Made by a program: the position numbers and the translations under genes
Notes under the pieces: model-generated
The model's input: the letters and a program-made list of their open reading frames with translations, nothing else
Told to the model about the DNA's origin: nothing
The model's database searches: none
From: Psilocybe azurescens
Taxonomy: Eukaryota > Basidiomycota > Agaricomycetes > Agaricales > Agrocybaceae
Length of the DNA stretch: 64,000 nt
Direction: 5' to 3'
Assembly: GCA_023853785.1 (NCBI GenBank)
Contig: JAJIRX010000640.1
Location: 62,001 to 126,000 of the forward strand
Shown: in pieces, positions 44,421 through 56,518 of the stretch
Numbering within the stretch: the stretch's first letter is position 1
How the letters are laid out: each line of letters starts with the position of its first letter

Positions 44421-44560
44421 ATACAATAAAATATAATAAAAACAATAAGACTTCATTCTGCTTGGATTCCACATTATCTCATTGGAATAGACTTATGTTG
44501 GAGGTCTTTACACTCTCCCACTGGTACTGATCAGAATTTTATTTGGCAGTGTCTCTGCCA

Positions 44561-44600
44561 AATTAGCAGAAAAATGTCCAAATTAGCAGAAAAATGTCCA
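44561..44600. repeat. 20-bp direct duplication
   Basis: AAATTAGCAGAAAAATGTCC occurs twice back to back. Confidence 0.85.
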
Positions 44601-44899
44601 AATTTTTCTAACCAGATTCTGATTGGAATCACTGGTACTGACTGGGTCCACTGTTACCAAGTCTGATCCAAATCTGAGTGGAATTTATCTAAATTTTGAA
44701 CTTAATTAGACCCAATTCCAAGTGAAATCTGAGTGGTACCAAGCAGAACTATATTATGTCAGCATACTATTTACAGCTCAGCGAGCAATAACACAAACAG
44801 TATACATAAATCTTATCAGTTTGTGACAAATTTGATATTGTTAGAATTGTAAAATTTAGGAGGAATATTTTTATGTAATAATTGTATAAAATTAAAAAT

Positions 44900-46150
44900 T
44901 TTCTGGTAAAGAAATACCTATTTTTCATATAAATCTGTGCTTATATAATCTAAATTTTTTGAATAAAATTGATCTTCATATTCTATTAATTTCTATTATT
45001 GCAACATTGTTAAAATATAGCTGACAGAGTATTATTTTGTTGCGAAAAATAGTTTATAAATTCTATATATATTCAAATTTACAGTATTTTGCATATTGAA
45101 TATGCTGACATAATATTCAGATGATGATGTAACTACAAAAACATTGCTCTCAAATTTCTGATCATTTTAATATATAATATGTGGGTATAGCTTCAGGAGA
45201 AAGTACCAGAATATATTGTTAGGTGTTGCGAAAGAATGGCATATAATTCATTAAATGTGGAGAATAACACAAGCAATAATAGTGTAGTTGGCAAAACATG
45301 TGTGCAATTAATATATATAAAGCTGTTAGTTCAATTCCTGTTGAAGGCATTTTATAATTTTGCATTTATTATAAATATAATGTGATTTTAATAGATTATG
45401 TAAAAGCTTACGACTGTAGGCGTTGGCTTATAAATTCTCAGATTTATATAAATGTTAATCATGAGTCAAGGTTAAACTAAAGATTCCAACTTATTCTAAG
45501 AATCTATGTCAGAGAATAGTTCAAATCTAATCCACGCTAAATTCCAAATATTTGCATCAGAATTTATTTATTTCATTTATAGAGTAAATTCAAACTAAAC
45601 TCTTGGATCTCAAAGATGATTTATAAAGATTTATCTTGCAAGTCATGAATTAATTCACTCCTAAATGTGTTACTGTTGTAAGTAAGCTAAATTATTATGT
45701 CAGGATGACAAGTGAATTAATTTATGACTTGCAAAATAAATATTTTATAAATCTTCTTTGGATCCAAGAGCTTAGTTCAAATTTACTCTAGGAAATGAGT
45801 TGAAATGGATTTTGGTGCAAATATTGAATTTAGTATGGATTAGATTTAAACTATTCCCTGATATGGATTATTAAAGTGAATTGTAATCTTTAGTTCAACT
45901 TTAACTGATGATTAAGATTTACATAAATTTAGAGAATTTATAAGCCAATGCCTGCAGTGTTATATAATGCTGACTAAGCATAAATATCATGTGATTTCAG
46001 TGCATTATTTATAAGCTTATATAAGCAATTATTATATAAAGCTGGTTAAGCATTGTCTTGTACACTGAGTAAGTGCATTCTGAGAAATTCTGACTGGATT
46101 CTGACTGGTATCTATAGGGCACTGTAAAGTACTGTTATATTGGGCTATAT
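44900..46150 (+). repeat. Repeat family R, copy 2, with nested MITE M2
   Basis: This is an inverted counterpart of 33650-34800. A tRNA-like A box (TAGTGTAGTTGGCAAAACAT, about 45282) and B box (AGTTCAATTCC, about 45330) are present. The MITE at 45412-45959 interrupts it. It keeps the site that is interrupted by the solo LTR in copy 1. Confidence 0.7.
45412..45959. mobile_element. MITE family M2, copy 2
   Basis: The left end ACTGTAGGCGTTGGCTTATA and right end TATAAGCCAATGCCTGCAGT are inverted, with arms pairing through most of its length. It is the same element as 15005-15537 and sits next to TA. Confidence 0.85.
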
Positions 46151-46663
46151 CTAATGCAATGTATGGTATTCCAGTTAGATTCTAATTGGATTCCAAATGG
46201 ATTCCAATATTATTCCAGCTATTTCATTGAATGAAAGTGGAATATTCCATTTGAAATAGTCTATTATATGGAATCCAACTGGAATCCATTTAGAATTCAT
46301 GTTCATTCATCTATACAAAATACCAGAGTGATATGACATGATATTCAGACCAGAATCTGATGGAATAGGTGGGGAAGGTAAAAACTTTGCACAAGTCCAT
46401 TTAAACAGTTTTGTCCTTCTCATATATCAAGTATATGACTTTGTTTGATCAAAGCAAATAAGTATAAATAAAATCATATCATTCATTCAAAATGTGTATA
46501 TATACTTTGTGTCCAAGTTTACACTACTTTCCACATTAAATCCTCACTCAGACACTTGAGTGATCACTCACTTCTGCTTAACACAACCATGTTCTTGAAC
46601 TGCTTGACAAAGACCAGTCAAGTTATGCTATCTCCAGTACCACTGGTATAGGTGTTGGTTCTA

Positions 46664-48020
46664 CAGTGACTCAAAAACTGTCTGGATGTTTTTAAAATTG
46701 AACTTAAACTGACTATAATGATATGTAATTTTAATGAAATGATATGATTTAAAATGTACTAGAAAGCCTTGGATCACATCTTTCAGGTGATATAACATAT
46801 GTTTGTATTTGTTTGTTTTATCTATTATTATTAAATACTTTATAGAAATAACACATCCAGACAGTTTCTTTGCAGCCTGTTGGAATTAACACAATAAGGT
46901 TTTTGTTATTGTAAACATGCAAAAAATATCAAATGAATGGAAACATGTTGGAAGTATATAAAAAGACTGAAACTTTATATTCCCTAAAGTTTATAGCCCA
47001 TTATTCTCTGCTACACAGTCATGCATTCTCTCTTTAAATTATGCTATAACATCATATTTATGCTGGAAAATGGTGATTTCATTTGCAAAACTGATATCAA
47101 ACTTGGTGTTTTGAAGTCAACTATTTGTGTGATATGTTTTGGGATAGAGTTATTAATGAAAAAAATCATGAAGACCATTTTTCTAAGCTCACTTCCCATG
47201 ACCACCGCCACCTAGTTTGACTTGTCTCCACTGGAAAGGCTGATACTTCCACACAACTCTGCTGCCAGCTTCTCACTATCACCAACACATCTATCTCCAT
47301 CCAAACCATTCAAAATTCCCTCAAAAAAAGTATCTTATAGCACAAGTCAAGCTCAAAAGCTATTCCTTTCTAAGAACTATAGGAAGGCTTGCTTGAAATT
47401 TATCCAGAAGTATGAAAACTGAACAGAAAAGACTGGAAACATGTTATGTTCACAGATGAGACCAAGATCAATTGAATTGAGTCAGATGGAAGACAGTGAG
47501 TAAGGAAAAGGCTGGTTCTCCTCTCCAAACTCAGCATATAGAAAACCATCAAATTTGGAGAACATATGATGATTTGGAGTTGTATAACAACAAGTGGTGT
47601 CAGCTACATATGCAAGATAGAAGATAAGATGGATGGTGAACTCTATGTAAGCATTTTGGATGACTATGTCTTCCAAACTCTGGAGTATTACAGCCTTAAT
47701 CAGGATGATTTTATTTTCAGCAAGATAGTAATCTATAGCACACATCTAAAAAGGCTCAAAAATGGCTTAAAGACCATAAAATAGAGCTTGTGGACTGGCC
47801 AGCATAATAACTAGATCTCAAATCCAATTGAAAATTTGTGGCATATTCTCAAAATGTGCTTTGTATAATACAAAAATGTTCCAAAGGTATCCAAGAGTAG
47901 TAGAGCAGAATACTGGAGGAGTGGGAGAAAATATCTAAGGAAGACTATGTGAAATTGATCAATAGTATGTCTAGAAGAGTTTTAAATGTTTTGCAGGCAA
48001 AGTGGGGTCACACAAAGTAC
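46664..48020 (+). mobile_element. Tc1/mariner element, copy B (3' end lost)
   Basis: It starts CAGTGACTCAAAAACTGTCT after TA (46662-46663). The first 200 bp match both ends of copy C at 54022-56994. The right terminal repeat is not seen after the transposase, so the copy is truncated near 48020. Confidence 0.8.
47216..48010 (+). pseudogene. Tc1/mariner transposase, copy B
   Basis: Parts in order: LSPLERxILPHNSAASFS (helix-turn-helix, 47222-47280), FLSKNYRKACLKF (about 47371), MLCSQMRPRSI out of frame or, in the proper frame, FTDETKIN with the first catalytic D (about 47450), WSCITTSGVSYI (about 47575), QDDFIFSK (second D region, about 47700) and NPIENLWHILK with the catalytic E (about 47823). 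Stops and frameshifts interrupt it. The middle of the DNA-binding domain appears to be deleted. A non-functional relic. Confidence 0.75.
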
Positions 48021-48029
48021 TACTCAGTT

Positions 48030-48704
48030 CTATAAATATGTAATAATATTTTATTTTATTTTGTTCTAGGTACAGATGTATTTTCAATTAAGACAGTGAG
48101 TGTAAAATGGTAAATTATAGTAAATTAAAATTAATTTGAGATCTTCTACGATTTGTGCTCTATGTAGATGTAAAATTTTAATCTAGTAATATATCTAATA
48201 TGCATATCAACATTCTGTAGCAATTTGAGAGCTATAGCGTGTAAGCAAACATCAGTGCAAGTCTTTAAAAATTGTGAGAATTTCAAAAATAGAGGCTGCT
48301 GTGAGGTTGTCTTGAGGCATATTTTGTTTTGGCAGAATGGCATCTGGTGCTCTTTAAATCTCACCTCCATATCATATTCTTATTTTCTACTCAATTTGAT
48401 GGCTGGCCAAGCAAAATCACTCGCTTGAAAAATCCAGAAAATATAAACAAAAACATGATCAACTGAAGGCTCAAGCTGAGCAAAAGAAGCTGAAGAAAGT
48501 GCAGATGAGGGCTGCACAATATATGCATGCTTTCAAAAAGCATGCATATTCAAAGATATCAAAGAAAATCACTTTGGGGTAAGCTGCCGTAGAGCACTAA
48601 TAATATCTGAGTTTTTCTAAATGCACTTCATAAATAACAGTATAAGCAACTGCAAGTATACAAATGTGGTCAGTCCTTAGTTTACTATAAACAATCAGAG
48701 CAGA
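48030..48704. other. Unassigned, with short lysine/glutamine-rich frame
   Basis: A frame at about 48426-48584 encodes a charged helix (KYKQKHDQLKAQAEQKKLKK) and ends in TAA. It could be the C-terminal end of a broken gene. Nothing else is recognised. Confidence 0.3.
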
Positions 48705-49655
48705 GGTCTTTTCTATCTCTCACACATTTCATATAGGCTCTACTAGAGTCCAGTACACTAAAACACTCTAATGGATTCTGATTAGACTCCTGCTAAAATC
48801 TCAGTCCAGTGCCAGTCTATTGGACTATGAGTACAGTCCAATCAACTGAATTTTAATTATATATCTAGTATATTTTCTGAATTTGAATTTGTTTTTATTT
48901 ATATGCATATTATATAATGATGTTATATTATAGTCTTTAATAAAAATAAATATATAAACCAAATTTCAGAAATAGACTACAATTAAATGTAAAGTAAAAC
49001 ATGCTAAAAATATAATAATAAACATTTTAATATATTTTACCATAAGAAAAATATTTATAAATATGATTTAAATATTAATATAATTTTATTAAAAAAACTA
49101 TATTGTTGAAAATCTTTATTTTTTAAAAATGCTTTTATCTACTAAATTTTACTTTTGATTAGCTTTTGACAAGCAGTTAGAATTATTTTCAATAGAAAAA
49201 CAAATAAAAACAAAACAAATTTAAAAAAGTAATATGCAGTTAGTAGATATTTAAACTAAATTATCTAATATAATATTCAATACTGTCTAATCTGTATTTA
49301 AATTTAAAAAACCTTAAATATATAATTTAATTGCCAAGATTATTTAAAAAAATTTCTATTAGCTAAATTTTGTTTATCACTAGCTTTTGGCAAGTATTTT
49401 GCATTTTTTCAATAAAAAAAGTAAATAACATAATTCAAATAGATCTAGAGTCAGAAACATAGACTCTATATTTTTTTAATTATAGCCCTAACGCAACCAC
49501 TCATTTTCTAAATTCAAATAGTCCAGTAGAGTCTACTGAACTCACTCACTGAGGTTCATTGGACTTTAAATGCTGTTAATTTAATATTTATATGTAGCAA
49601 ATCCAGTAAAATCCAATGTAATCTATTAAAGTCCAGGTAAATTTTGTGGAAGAAG
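48705..49655 (-). repeat. TIR-type repeat 'S', copy 2 (inverted)
   Basis: It begins AGAGGTCTTTTCTATCTCTC and ends near GAAGGTAAAATATTTCTG. The AT-rich middle matches 12550-12900 in reverse. GTCCAGT/ACTGGAC words occur at both ends. Confidence 0.6.
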
Positions 49656-50639
49656 GTAAAATATTTCTGCTTGCAGCATCACCATGAACAGTCAAGACAT
49701 CAAAAACACACACAGTACAAATAAGTCAAGCAGGTATGCTCACTAATGGCATCCAGTATATGAACACAAGGGCAGTTGGACTTGTTTGAGTTATTTTATA
49801 GACTTTTGCTATTGACATAATTTTGAAGACATTTAGCTATTGAGATGACTCATGAAGAGAATCTTGCAAAAACTACATGATCATCATTGAATGTTGAACA
49901 CAAAAATCTTCTGTGAAATATCTGACAAACTTATAGATAGATGCAGAATTAAAAATAGTGCAGCTCTAAGATTTCAGATCATACAATGTGTGAAATGCCT
50001 CCACCACTGAGAATGGTGTCATCAAACAAACAACATTTTGCTGTTAGTTTGAAAGCATATAGGACCTGGTGCAATAACAGAAATGCAAATATAGACAACT
50101 TGTGAGAAAGGATCAATAAAATATGTTATATCTCACAAGAAATACAACATCCATTCAGTGTCTGGCAATCTTAAAATTGACCCTGCCCATTCACACCTCA
50201 TATACCAGCAGCAGACAAGATTGAACACAGCTTGTGATAGTATTCTATGCATGAAAGACAATAGTGACTTATGGCTAGTTGAAGCAAGAGAGCTGGTTGG
50301 GATGCACTTCTCAGTGGTGTATAGCAAAGCAAATCTCTTTCAAAGGATGACACACACAATGTATTACATTGTGTAAAATAGCAGAAACATACTAGAAATA
50401 TTCAAACAAAAATATATGTGACATGGAATTGGTAGACAAAGGAGATAACCAGTATTCAATATATAACTGGAAATGGGTATGCTATCATCACAATACATGC
50501 TATATAAAAAGTATTTAAATAATGGGGAAGGGAATACTTCATGGCAAACAAATGAATGTAAGGTTACAAAAATATGTAAGCTATATATGAAATAGACTTA
50601 ATAAGAAATTTATGGATATGAATGCTAAGATATTACTAG
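49656..50639. other. Unassigned AT-rich stretch
   Basis: No recognised gene. Frames at 50133-50376 overlap on both strands and show no motif. It may be the decayed 5' part of the copia-like relic that follows. Confidence 0.35.
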
Positions 50640-50960
50640 GGTCAATTATCAGCTAGTGAGTAAAATCCAACAAAAAGTTGCATTCAAATCCTAAGTTTAC
50701 ACAACAATGAGATAAAGGTAGGATCAAGAAGAAATGCATTTGTTCAACATAAATGCCACAGCAAATTGACATGCTATGTACTGGCATCAATATCATTAAT
50801 CAAATCAAAACCAATGTGTGGCTGCACCATTTAGGTCACCCAAATGTACAGGGTCTAATAAGAGCAGTGTATGATCTGCAGATAACATAAAGCACATGCC
50901 CTAGTGATGTAAAGCATTACTGCCACCCCTCTCCTCCTCCTCCCTGCATCTGACAATGTC
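50640..50960 (+). pseudogene. Ty1/copia-like pol fragment (GAG-pre-integrase region)
   Basis: The frame around 50810-50860 reads NVWLHHLGHPNVQGLIRA, which matches the conserved LWHRRLGHPN block preceding copia integrase. Zinc-ligand cysteines may follow (CPSDVKHYC, about 50900). No protease or RT is recognisable nearby. It is heavily decayed, and the assignment rests on one motif. Confidence 0.4.
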
Positions 50961-52284
50961 AAGAGACACAAAGGTAGTATGAAGAGCTATGTATGTGATA
51001 AGGTGAAGATAAAAGATGATCAACATTCAGTATATGACAGACTCATAAAGTGAAGATGGCAAAAAGAGGCAGTACACATATGTAGTGAACATGCATCACT
51101 CAGACTTGCAAGGAAACCTCAGAGATAAGTATGCTTATTGAGTGGAGATTGCAGAGGAGGTTGGTGGATTGTGATGAGACTGATTCAGAATTGAGTAATA
51201 GAAAGAGATTATATATCTAGAAGATAAACAGATACAGTAAGCAATATTTGACATGAAGAGCATACAGTGCAACAAAGGGGTTATAATTTGAATCACAGAT
51301 ACTTCACTGACGGAATAAATATTATATTGAATGCAGTTATATACATTCCTAATGTAACTAGATAGACAATACAACAATGACAAATATTCAGAATAAGCAA
51401 GAATGAGACACAGAGAAAAGGTTTAATAATTGATGGGCAGATAGAAAAAAAAATTAAAAAATGAAAAATGAAAAATGAAAAATAAAGCAACAGAGATGCA
51501 AATAACTGTTGAAGTCAAGGGCATGCAGTTATCAGAAAACATACCCTGGTCAGACAGTTGAATATCAGGGTGCAACACACAAAAATATATAAATATACAT
51601 AAAGAGAGTGAACAATAAATACAGAGATGAAAGAGCAAAAACATGTGTTTAAATCTATATATGGGCCTATTCCAAGCATAATGAGAAAGAAGATAATTAT
51701 CTACTCATCATCTAGTTCAGCTTCAGATATGTTGTTGTGATACTCAGTTGCAAATAAATTTATATAGAGAATATTAGTTAATAGATAGTATTATTTGTCC
51801 TTTTCATATTGAGCCATGGTATAAGCAACAATGAAAAGAGCGGGAGGTATCTCCCCATGCCACAGAGGCAAAATTTCATTGATACAATTGAGATCACCTC
51901 TAAAATTGAAAACATAGTCACATGAATCATAAACAAAAACAATAATATAAAGATAAATCAGCAGCAATCACAAATATAAGATATAAAACAAGCACTTGTT
52001 TCATTGGCATCTAAGATAGATTTGAACTTGGTGCCAGATTTGATTATCTGTTTCTTGGCCTTCAAAATATCTTTGCACTGCCCAGATAAGATGCCAGGAT
52101 TTCTTGAAAGCTTTTCAGAAATGCCAAATCACAGTCAGCTGTGTCATTCAAACAGAGTTAGTTAAAAGACAAAAATCAAATTAAAAAAAAAAGTGGGAAA
52201 GAGACTAATAACACATATATTTAGATCCCATAGTGCCAAAAGACATTACACTATTGCAAATTTGAGCAAATATCACTTTGTGGT
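50961..52284. other. Unassigned AT-rich stretch
   Basis: No gene recognised. AAAATG tandem words occur at about 51462-51480. Confidence 0.4.
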
Positions 52285-53735
52285 CAAAGAGAGGTCTTTC
52301 CTTTCCCCCACACAATCCATATAGACTCCAGTGGACTCTCTGCCCAGCCAAACTGGCTGATAGATTGTCCAGTCCACTGGACTGGACTGGACTCCTACCA
52401 AATTTTCAGTCCAGTCTCAGTCCAGTGGATTATGAGTCCAGTCAAGCCCACTGGACTTGGGCTTAAATATTCACTGAACAACAACAATTAATATGTTTAT
52501 TAGCACAGTCCAGTGGAGTCCAGTGGAGTCCAGTGGATTTCTCTGGATTCCACTGGATGCAATAATTAACACAATATCTGAAGTATGATCATTAGTTATT
52601 AATATTAATATCAATTGCAGAAAATAAAAGACTACATTCAATAGAAATTAACTCTATGAAATACCAATTAAATGAAACAATAGTTAAATGTTTTTGAGAG
52701 CAAGGCCTCTCTATGAATACATTTTTATATTTTGTTTAGTCCACAGGGTGAAAATTTCACAGGTGCATGTGATACACATGTGTACTCAGCATTGGCCTAT
52801 CAGCATGACAACCATCAAATGTACACATCACCTTTCTTTTCCCACCACCATCCTGTCTCCACTCTCTTCCTCTACCTAGCTGTTGCTATTGCTGTTCTTG
52901 CCCTCTCCACTGTCTATGACAACTGCAACAGCCATGCAGACAACAACAAGGACCAAGACAGACAACCACAATAATAAGAACCAAGGTGGACAACCACAAT
53001 AATAAGGATGACAACAGACAACAACAACAACAATGAGGGCAAGGAAGGCCATGACAAGGACAAGGACAGTAACAGCAAGGGCAAGGATAGCAAGAGCAAG
53101 GACAAGGACAGTGAGGACACAGATGGTGAGGGCAAGGACAGTCAGCAAGAGCAAGAACAGCCAGCAAGGGCAAGGATGTGGACAGTAAGAATGGCAAAGA
53201 CAAGGGCTAGGGAGTGGACATGGACAGCAAAGGCAAGGGCAAGGGAGTGGACACAGTTGGTGCAGGCAACAAGAGCAAGGACACAGAGAGCAAGGGTGAG
53301 GAGGCAAGGGCAAGGGCAAGGGGAGGGCAAAGGTGAGGAGGAGAGCAAGAGCAAGAGCAAGAGCAAGAGCAAGGAGGATGCGGACAGCAACAGCAAGTAG
53401 GGCAAGGATGATGATACAGATAGCAGGTGCTACTGCTGACACCACCATTCTCCCACTCCTCTTTTTTTAAAAATTCTATTTTATTTTTTTGCTTTTTTCT
53501 TCTTTTTGTCTTGCATGTAGACAATAATATATTACATAGTTATCAATATATTATATTCCACTTATTTGAATTTATATTAAGATTGAACTTAGTTACTGTA
53601 TCAAGTCCACTAGAGTCCAGTGGACTCCAGTTATCTTAGCCCATATACACTGCATAGTATGAGATCTACTGAAGTCCACTGGAGTCCACTGGAGTCCATA
53701 TGGACTGTGTGGGGGATGGTAAAGTACTGGTCAAA
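52285..53735 (+). repeat. TIR-type repeat 'S', copy 3, with low-complexity cargo
   Basis: The ends are inverted: AGAGGTCTTTCCTTTCCCCC on the left, and on the right (reverse complement) CCAGTACTTTACCATCCCCC, each followed by a CACACA(A/G)TCCATAT(A/G)GACTCCAGTGGACTC-like stretch. The 3' part also shares GTAGACAATAAT and TATCAATATATTATATT with repeat family Y. Confidence 0.65.
53008..53400 (+). CDS. Low-complexity K/D/S/E-rich frame inside repeat S
   Basis: This 130-residue frame starts MTTDNNNNNEGKEG and consists of (G/A)(A/C)CAAGGACAG-type hexamer repeats (KDKDSNSKGKDSKSK), then R/A/Q-rich and SKSKSK stretches, ending at TAG 53398-53400. No domain is known. It could be part of a gene carried by the repeat or simply a minisatellite. 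Confidence 0.25.
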   Translation: MTTDNNNNNEGKEGHDKDKDSNSKGKDSKSKDKDSEDTDGEGKDSQQEQEQPARARMWTVRMAKTRAREWTWTAKARAREWTQLVQATRARTQRARVRRQGQGQGEGKGEEESKSKSKSKSKEDADSNSK

Positions 53736-54021
53736 GACTATACAGGTGAACCAGTATTTATTGTGAAGGCCTTGTGGTGATAGCTCCAAGACACAGGAGT
53801 CATGTGATAGTAAAGGAGTGAAATAAATAGCAGTATTGTAGTTATATTGCAATATAGCATGTGATCTGTTGCCAGAAGCATGAGGATACTGACATTGAGA
53901 GGAGACACCCTAGATGGATTGACAAATTTGTTATAACACTGGAAGGTGATTGCACTTATAGCATTTCTTAAAAAATAATGACAAAAAGTTAGCATATGCA
54001 TGGACAGATAGTATCCACATA
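53736..54021. other. Unassigned short stretch
   Basis: No gene recognised. Confidence 0.4.
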
Positions 54022-54269
54022 CAGTGACTCAAAAAACTGTCCAGATGTTTTGAAATTGAACTTAAACTGACTATAACACCATGTAATCCTCATGTAATTA
54101 CATGATTTAAAATGTACTGGAAAGCCCTGAATAACAGTTTTCAGGAGTTATAACATATGTTTGTATTTGTTTGGTTCATCTATTATTATTAAATACTTTA
54201 TAAAAATAACACATCCAGACAGTTTCTTTGTGGCCCATTGGAATATGGGTATCTATATAAACTAGTACT

Positions 54270-54862
54270 TTGTGTGACCCCACTTTGTCTTCAAAATATC
54301 TAAAACTTTTCTAGACATACCATTGATTGATTTCGCATAGTCTTCCTTGGATATTTGCTCCCACTCCTCCAGTATTCTGCCCTACAACTCCTGGATACCC
54401 TTTGGAACATTTTTGTCTTCTACAAAGCACATTTTGAGAATATGCCACAAATTTTCAATTGGATTGAAATCTAGTTATTATGCTGGCCAGTCCATAAGCT
54501 CTATTTTATGGTCTTTAAGCCATTTCTGAGCCTTTTGGATGTGTGTTTGAGGTTATTATCTTGCTGAAAGATGAAATCATCCTGATTAAAATTGTAATAT
54601 CTTGGTCTTATCTGTAAACATAACATGTTTTCAGTCTTTTGTGTTCAGTTTTGTGCTACAAGATCCTTTTTTGAGGGAATTTTGAATGGTTTGGATGGAG
54701 ATAGATGTATTGGTAATAGTGAGAAGCTGGCAGCAGAGTTGTGTGGAAGTATCAGCCTTTCCAGTGGAGACAAGTCAAACTAGGTGGCAGTGGTCATGGA
54801 AAGTGAGCTTAGAAAATGGTCTTCATGATTTTTTTTTATCAATAACTCTATCTCAAAACATA
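54270..54862 (-). pseudogene. Tc1/mariner transposase, copy C
   Basis: Read on the minus strand, the part nearest 54800 matches the LSPLERxILPHNSAA block. FQSNWKIC-type and WHILK-type segments (about 54430) and KDYAKSINGMSRKVL (about 54340-54300) follow. It is the same gene as copy B. A segment is lost between the DNA-binding part and the second catalytic D, around 54610-54660. The final residues lie near the CAAAGTGGGGTCACAC block at 54273. Confidence 0.7.
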
Positions 54863-56518
54863 CAGTGATGAGTTATGAAAATGCATGTGACCTCAATTTG
54901 AGCATCCCAAGGTAAATTTTTCTGAATTACTTTGAATAGAGAAACACTAGATCTACAAAATTTTAATCCTGTATACCTGACAGTGTCAAAAATATATATG
55001 TGAAGTTTCATACAATTCCACATACTAGAACACAGTAAATTATGTTGGTCATTGGTGTTGATAACAATTGAGCCATGGGATAACTGTTAAATTGGTTGAT
55101 TTTTTTGACATGACATGTTGTGCTATTCCAATTTCTCAACATTATCACAACCCACAACTGTCATCTTTTGGGAGACTATCTGCATTATATCCTTAATCAA
55201 TTATCTTGAAATGGTTGTCTGCACTCCCACCAAAAAACCTACATATGGTACTGACATCAGCTGGGTGATACTTTCACTGAAATCTTGAATGAACTTGGTG
55301 TAGACCGCACAGTTGTGTCTCAAAATCACCACAAAATGGAGAAAGAGGGCCCCAGCCCCAATTTCTATACTAAACCAAACATACCAGGCAAGCCACTAGC
55401 TATTATGCTCCATGCAGAGCGACATGCAGTCTACCTGATCCAAACAAGTGAATGTTGTGATGCAACAGACATCCAATGCAAGCTTTTTCCAGATCTTCAC
55501 CCCACCACAGCTCATGCCATGTTCTGCAGAAAGGGTCTGAATGGTCAGATACACCAAAAGAAGCTCTGGCTCTCCAAAAATCATATCTATAACTGATATT
55601 CCTGGGCTTTAAAACATTTCAAACAACATGAATATTTCCGGCACAAAATCTGGTATACCAACAACAAGTTGAAGTACAACCTTTTGGGTCCAATGGGAAG
55701 TCCTACTGTAGAAGGAGGGTTGGGGAAGAGTTTTGGATTGGAACATTACAAAAGTGGTCAAACACAGAGGAGGAAATTTAATGGTGTGGGGTTGCATATC
55801 ATGGGATGGGCCAGGCGGCTTCACAGAGTTGAAGGTTGCATGAATGCTGTTCAATATGTTGACATTTTATCTCAGTCATTCTTAGGCTCACTCCATGATC
55901 AAAAAAAGGACCCCCACTGCATTATTTTCCAGAAAGATAATGATCTGAAGCATACCTTGAAACTTGCACAGAAATGGTTCAAAAAACAATCAATCTGTGT
56001 ACTCAACTGGCTGCCCTCTTCACCTGACATGAATATTATAGAATATACCTGGGACCACATTGACATCCAAATCTGCAAGCAGTCAGATCAGCCCACCAAT
56101 CTTGAGCAGCTCTGGGTCATTTCACAGAAAGAATGGGCAAAAATGGACATCTGGTACATTCATAGGCTTTATGACTCTATCCCTTGTCATGTTGGTGTGC
56201 TTTTACTTGCAAAGAGACATCATACTAATTACTAGATTAATCTCAAATTTCAGTCCAAACTGTCCATCCATTGTAGAGCCATTGCATGATAATTTTCATT
56301 GCATTTTCAACTTTTACCATCATTCTTAATTGCATAATTTTGATATCTTAATCTTCATATTTTTCTTTGAAACTTTTGTATCATATACTAAAGGTCTTAT
56401 ATAGCATACTGTAGCTGCAGAAAAAAGCATGATCTTTCATGTAGATTTGACACATGAGACATGTTGACAATGCAGATGCTCAAAATTGTGTCACATGCAT
56501 TTTGATAACTTGCCACTG
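54863..56518 (+). mobile_element. Tc1/mariner element nested in copy C
   Basis: The ends are inverted over about 44 bp: CAGTGATGAGTTATGAAAAT on the left and, reverse-complemented, CAGTGGCAAGTTATCAAAAT on the right, both followed by GCATGTGAC and GAGCATC. The target was TA: TA remains on the left (54861-54862) and CA on the right (56519-56520). Size 1656 bp. Confidence 0.9.
55130..56235 (+). pseudogene. Tc1/mariner transposase of the nested element
   Basis: The C-terminal 188 codons (55669-56235) are open and include LHRVEGCMNAVQYVDIL, FQKDNDLKHTLKLAQKW (second catalytic D, about 55928-55978), LNWLPSSPDMNIIEYTWDHI (catalytic E, about 56002-56060) and an ending RHHTNY like the family's GGHTKY. 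The spacing of the last D and E fits DD34E. Upstream, exon-like parts in other frames (YTKPNIPGK, DIQCKLF) show stops and frameshifts, so the N-terminal DNA-binding and first catalytic region is broken. This copy is less decayed than its host element. Confidence 0.75.

Noticed and set aside
52876..53448. 190-codon leucine/alanine-rich minus-strand frame as a membrane protein
   Set aside because: It is antisense of a CAAGGACAG hexamer repeat; low complexity only.
53736..54021. Minus-strand 87-codon frame starting MHMLTFCHY
   Set aside because: No motif, AT-rich repeat context, and it is overlapped by another frame of similar length.
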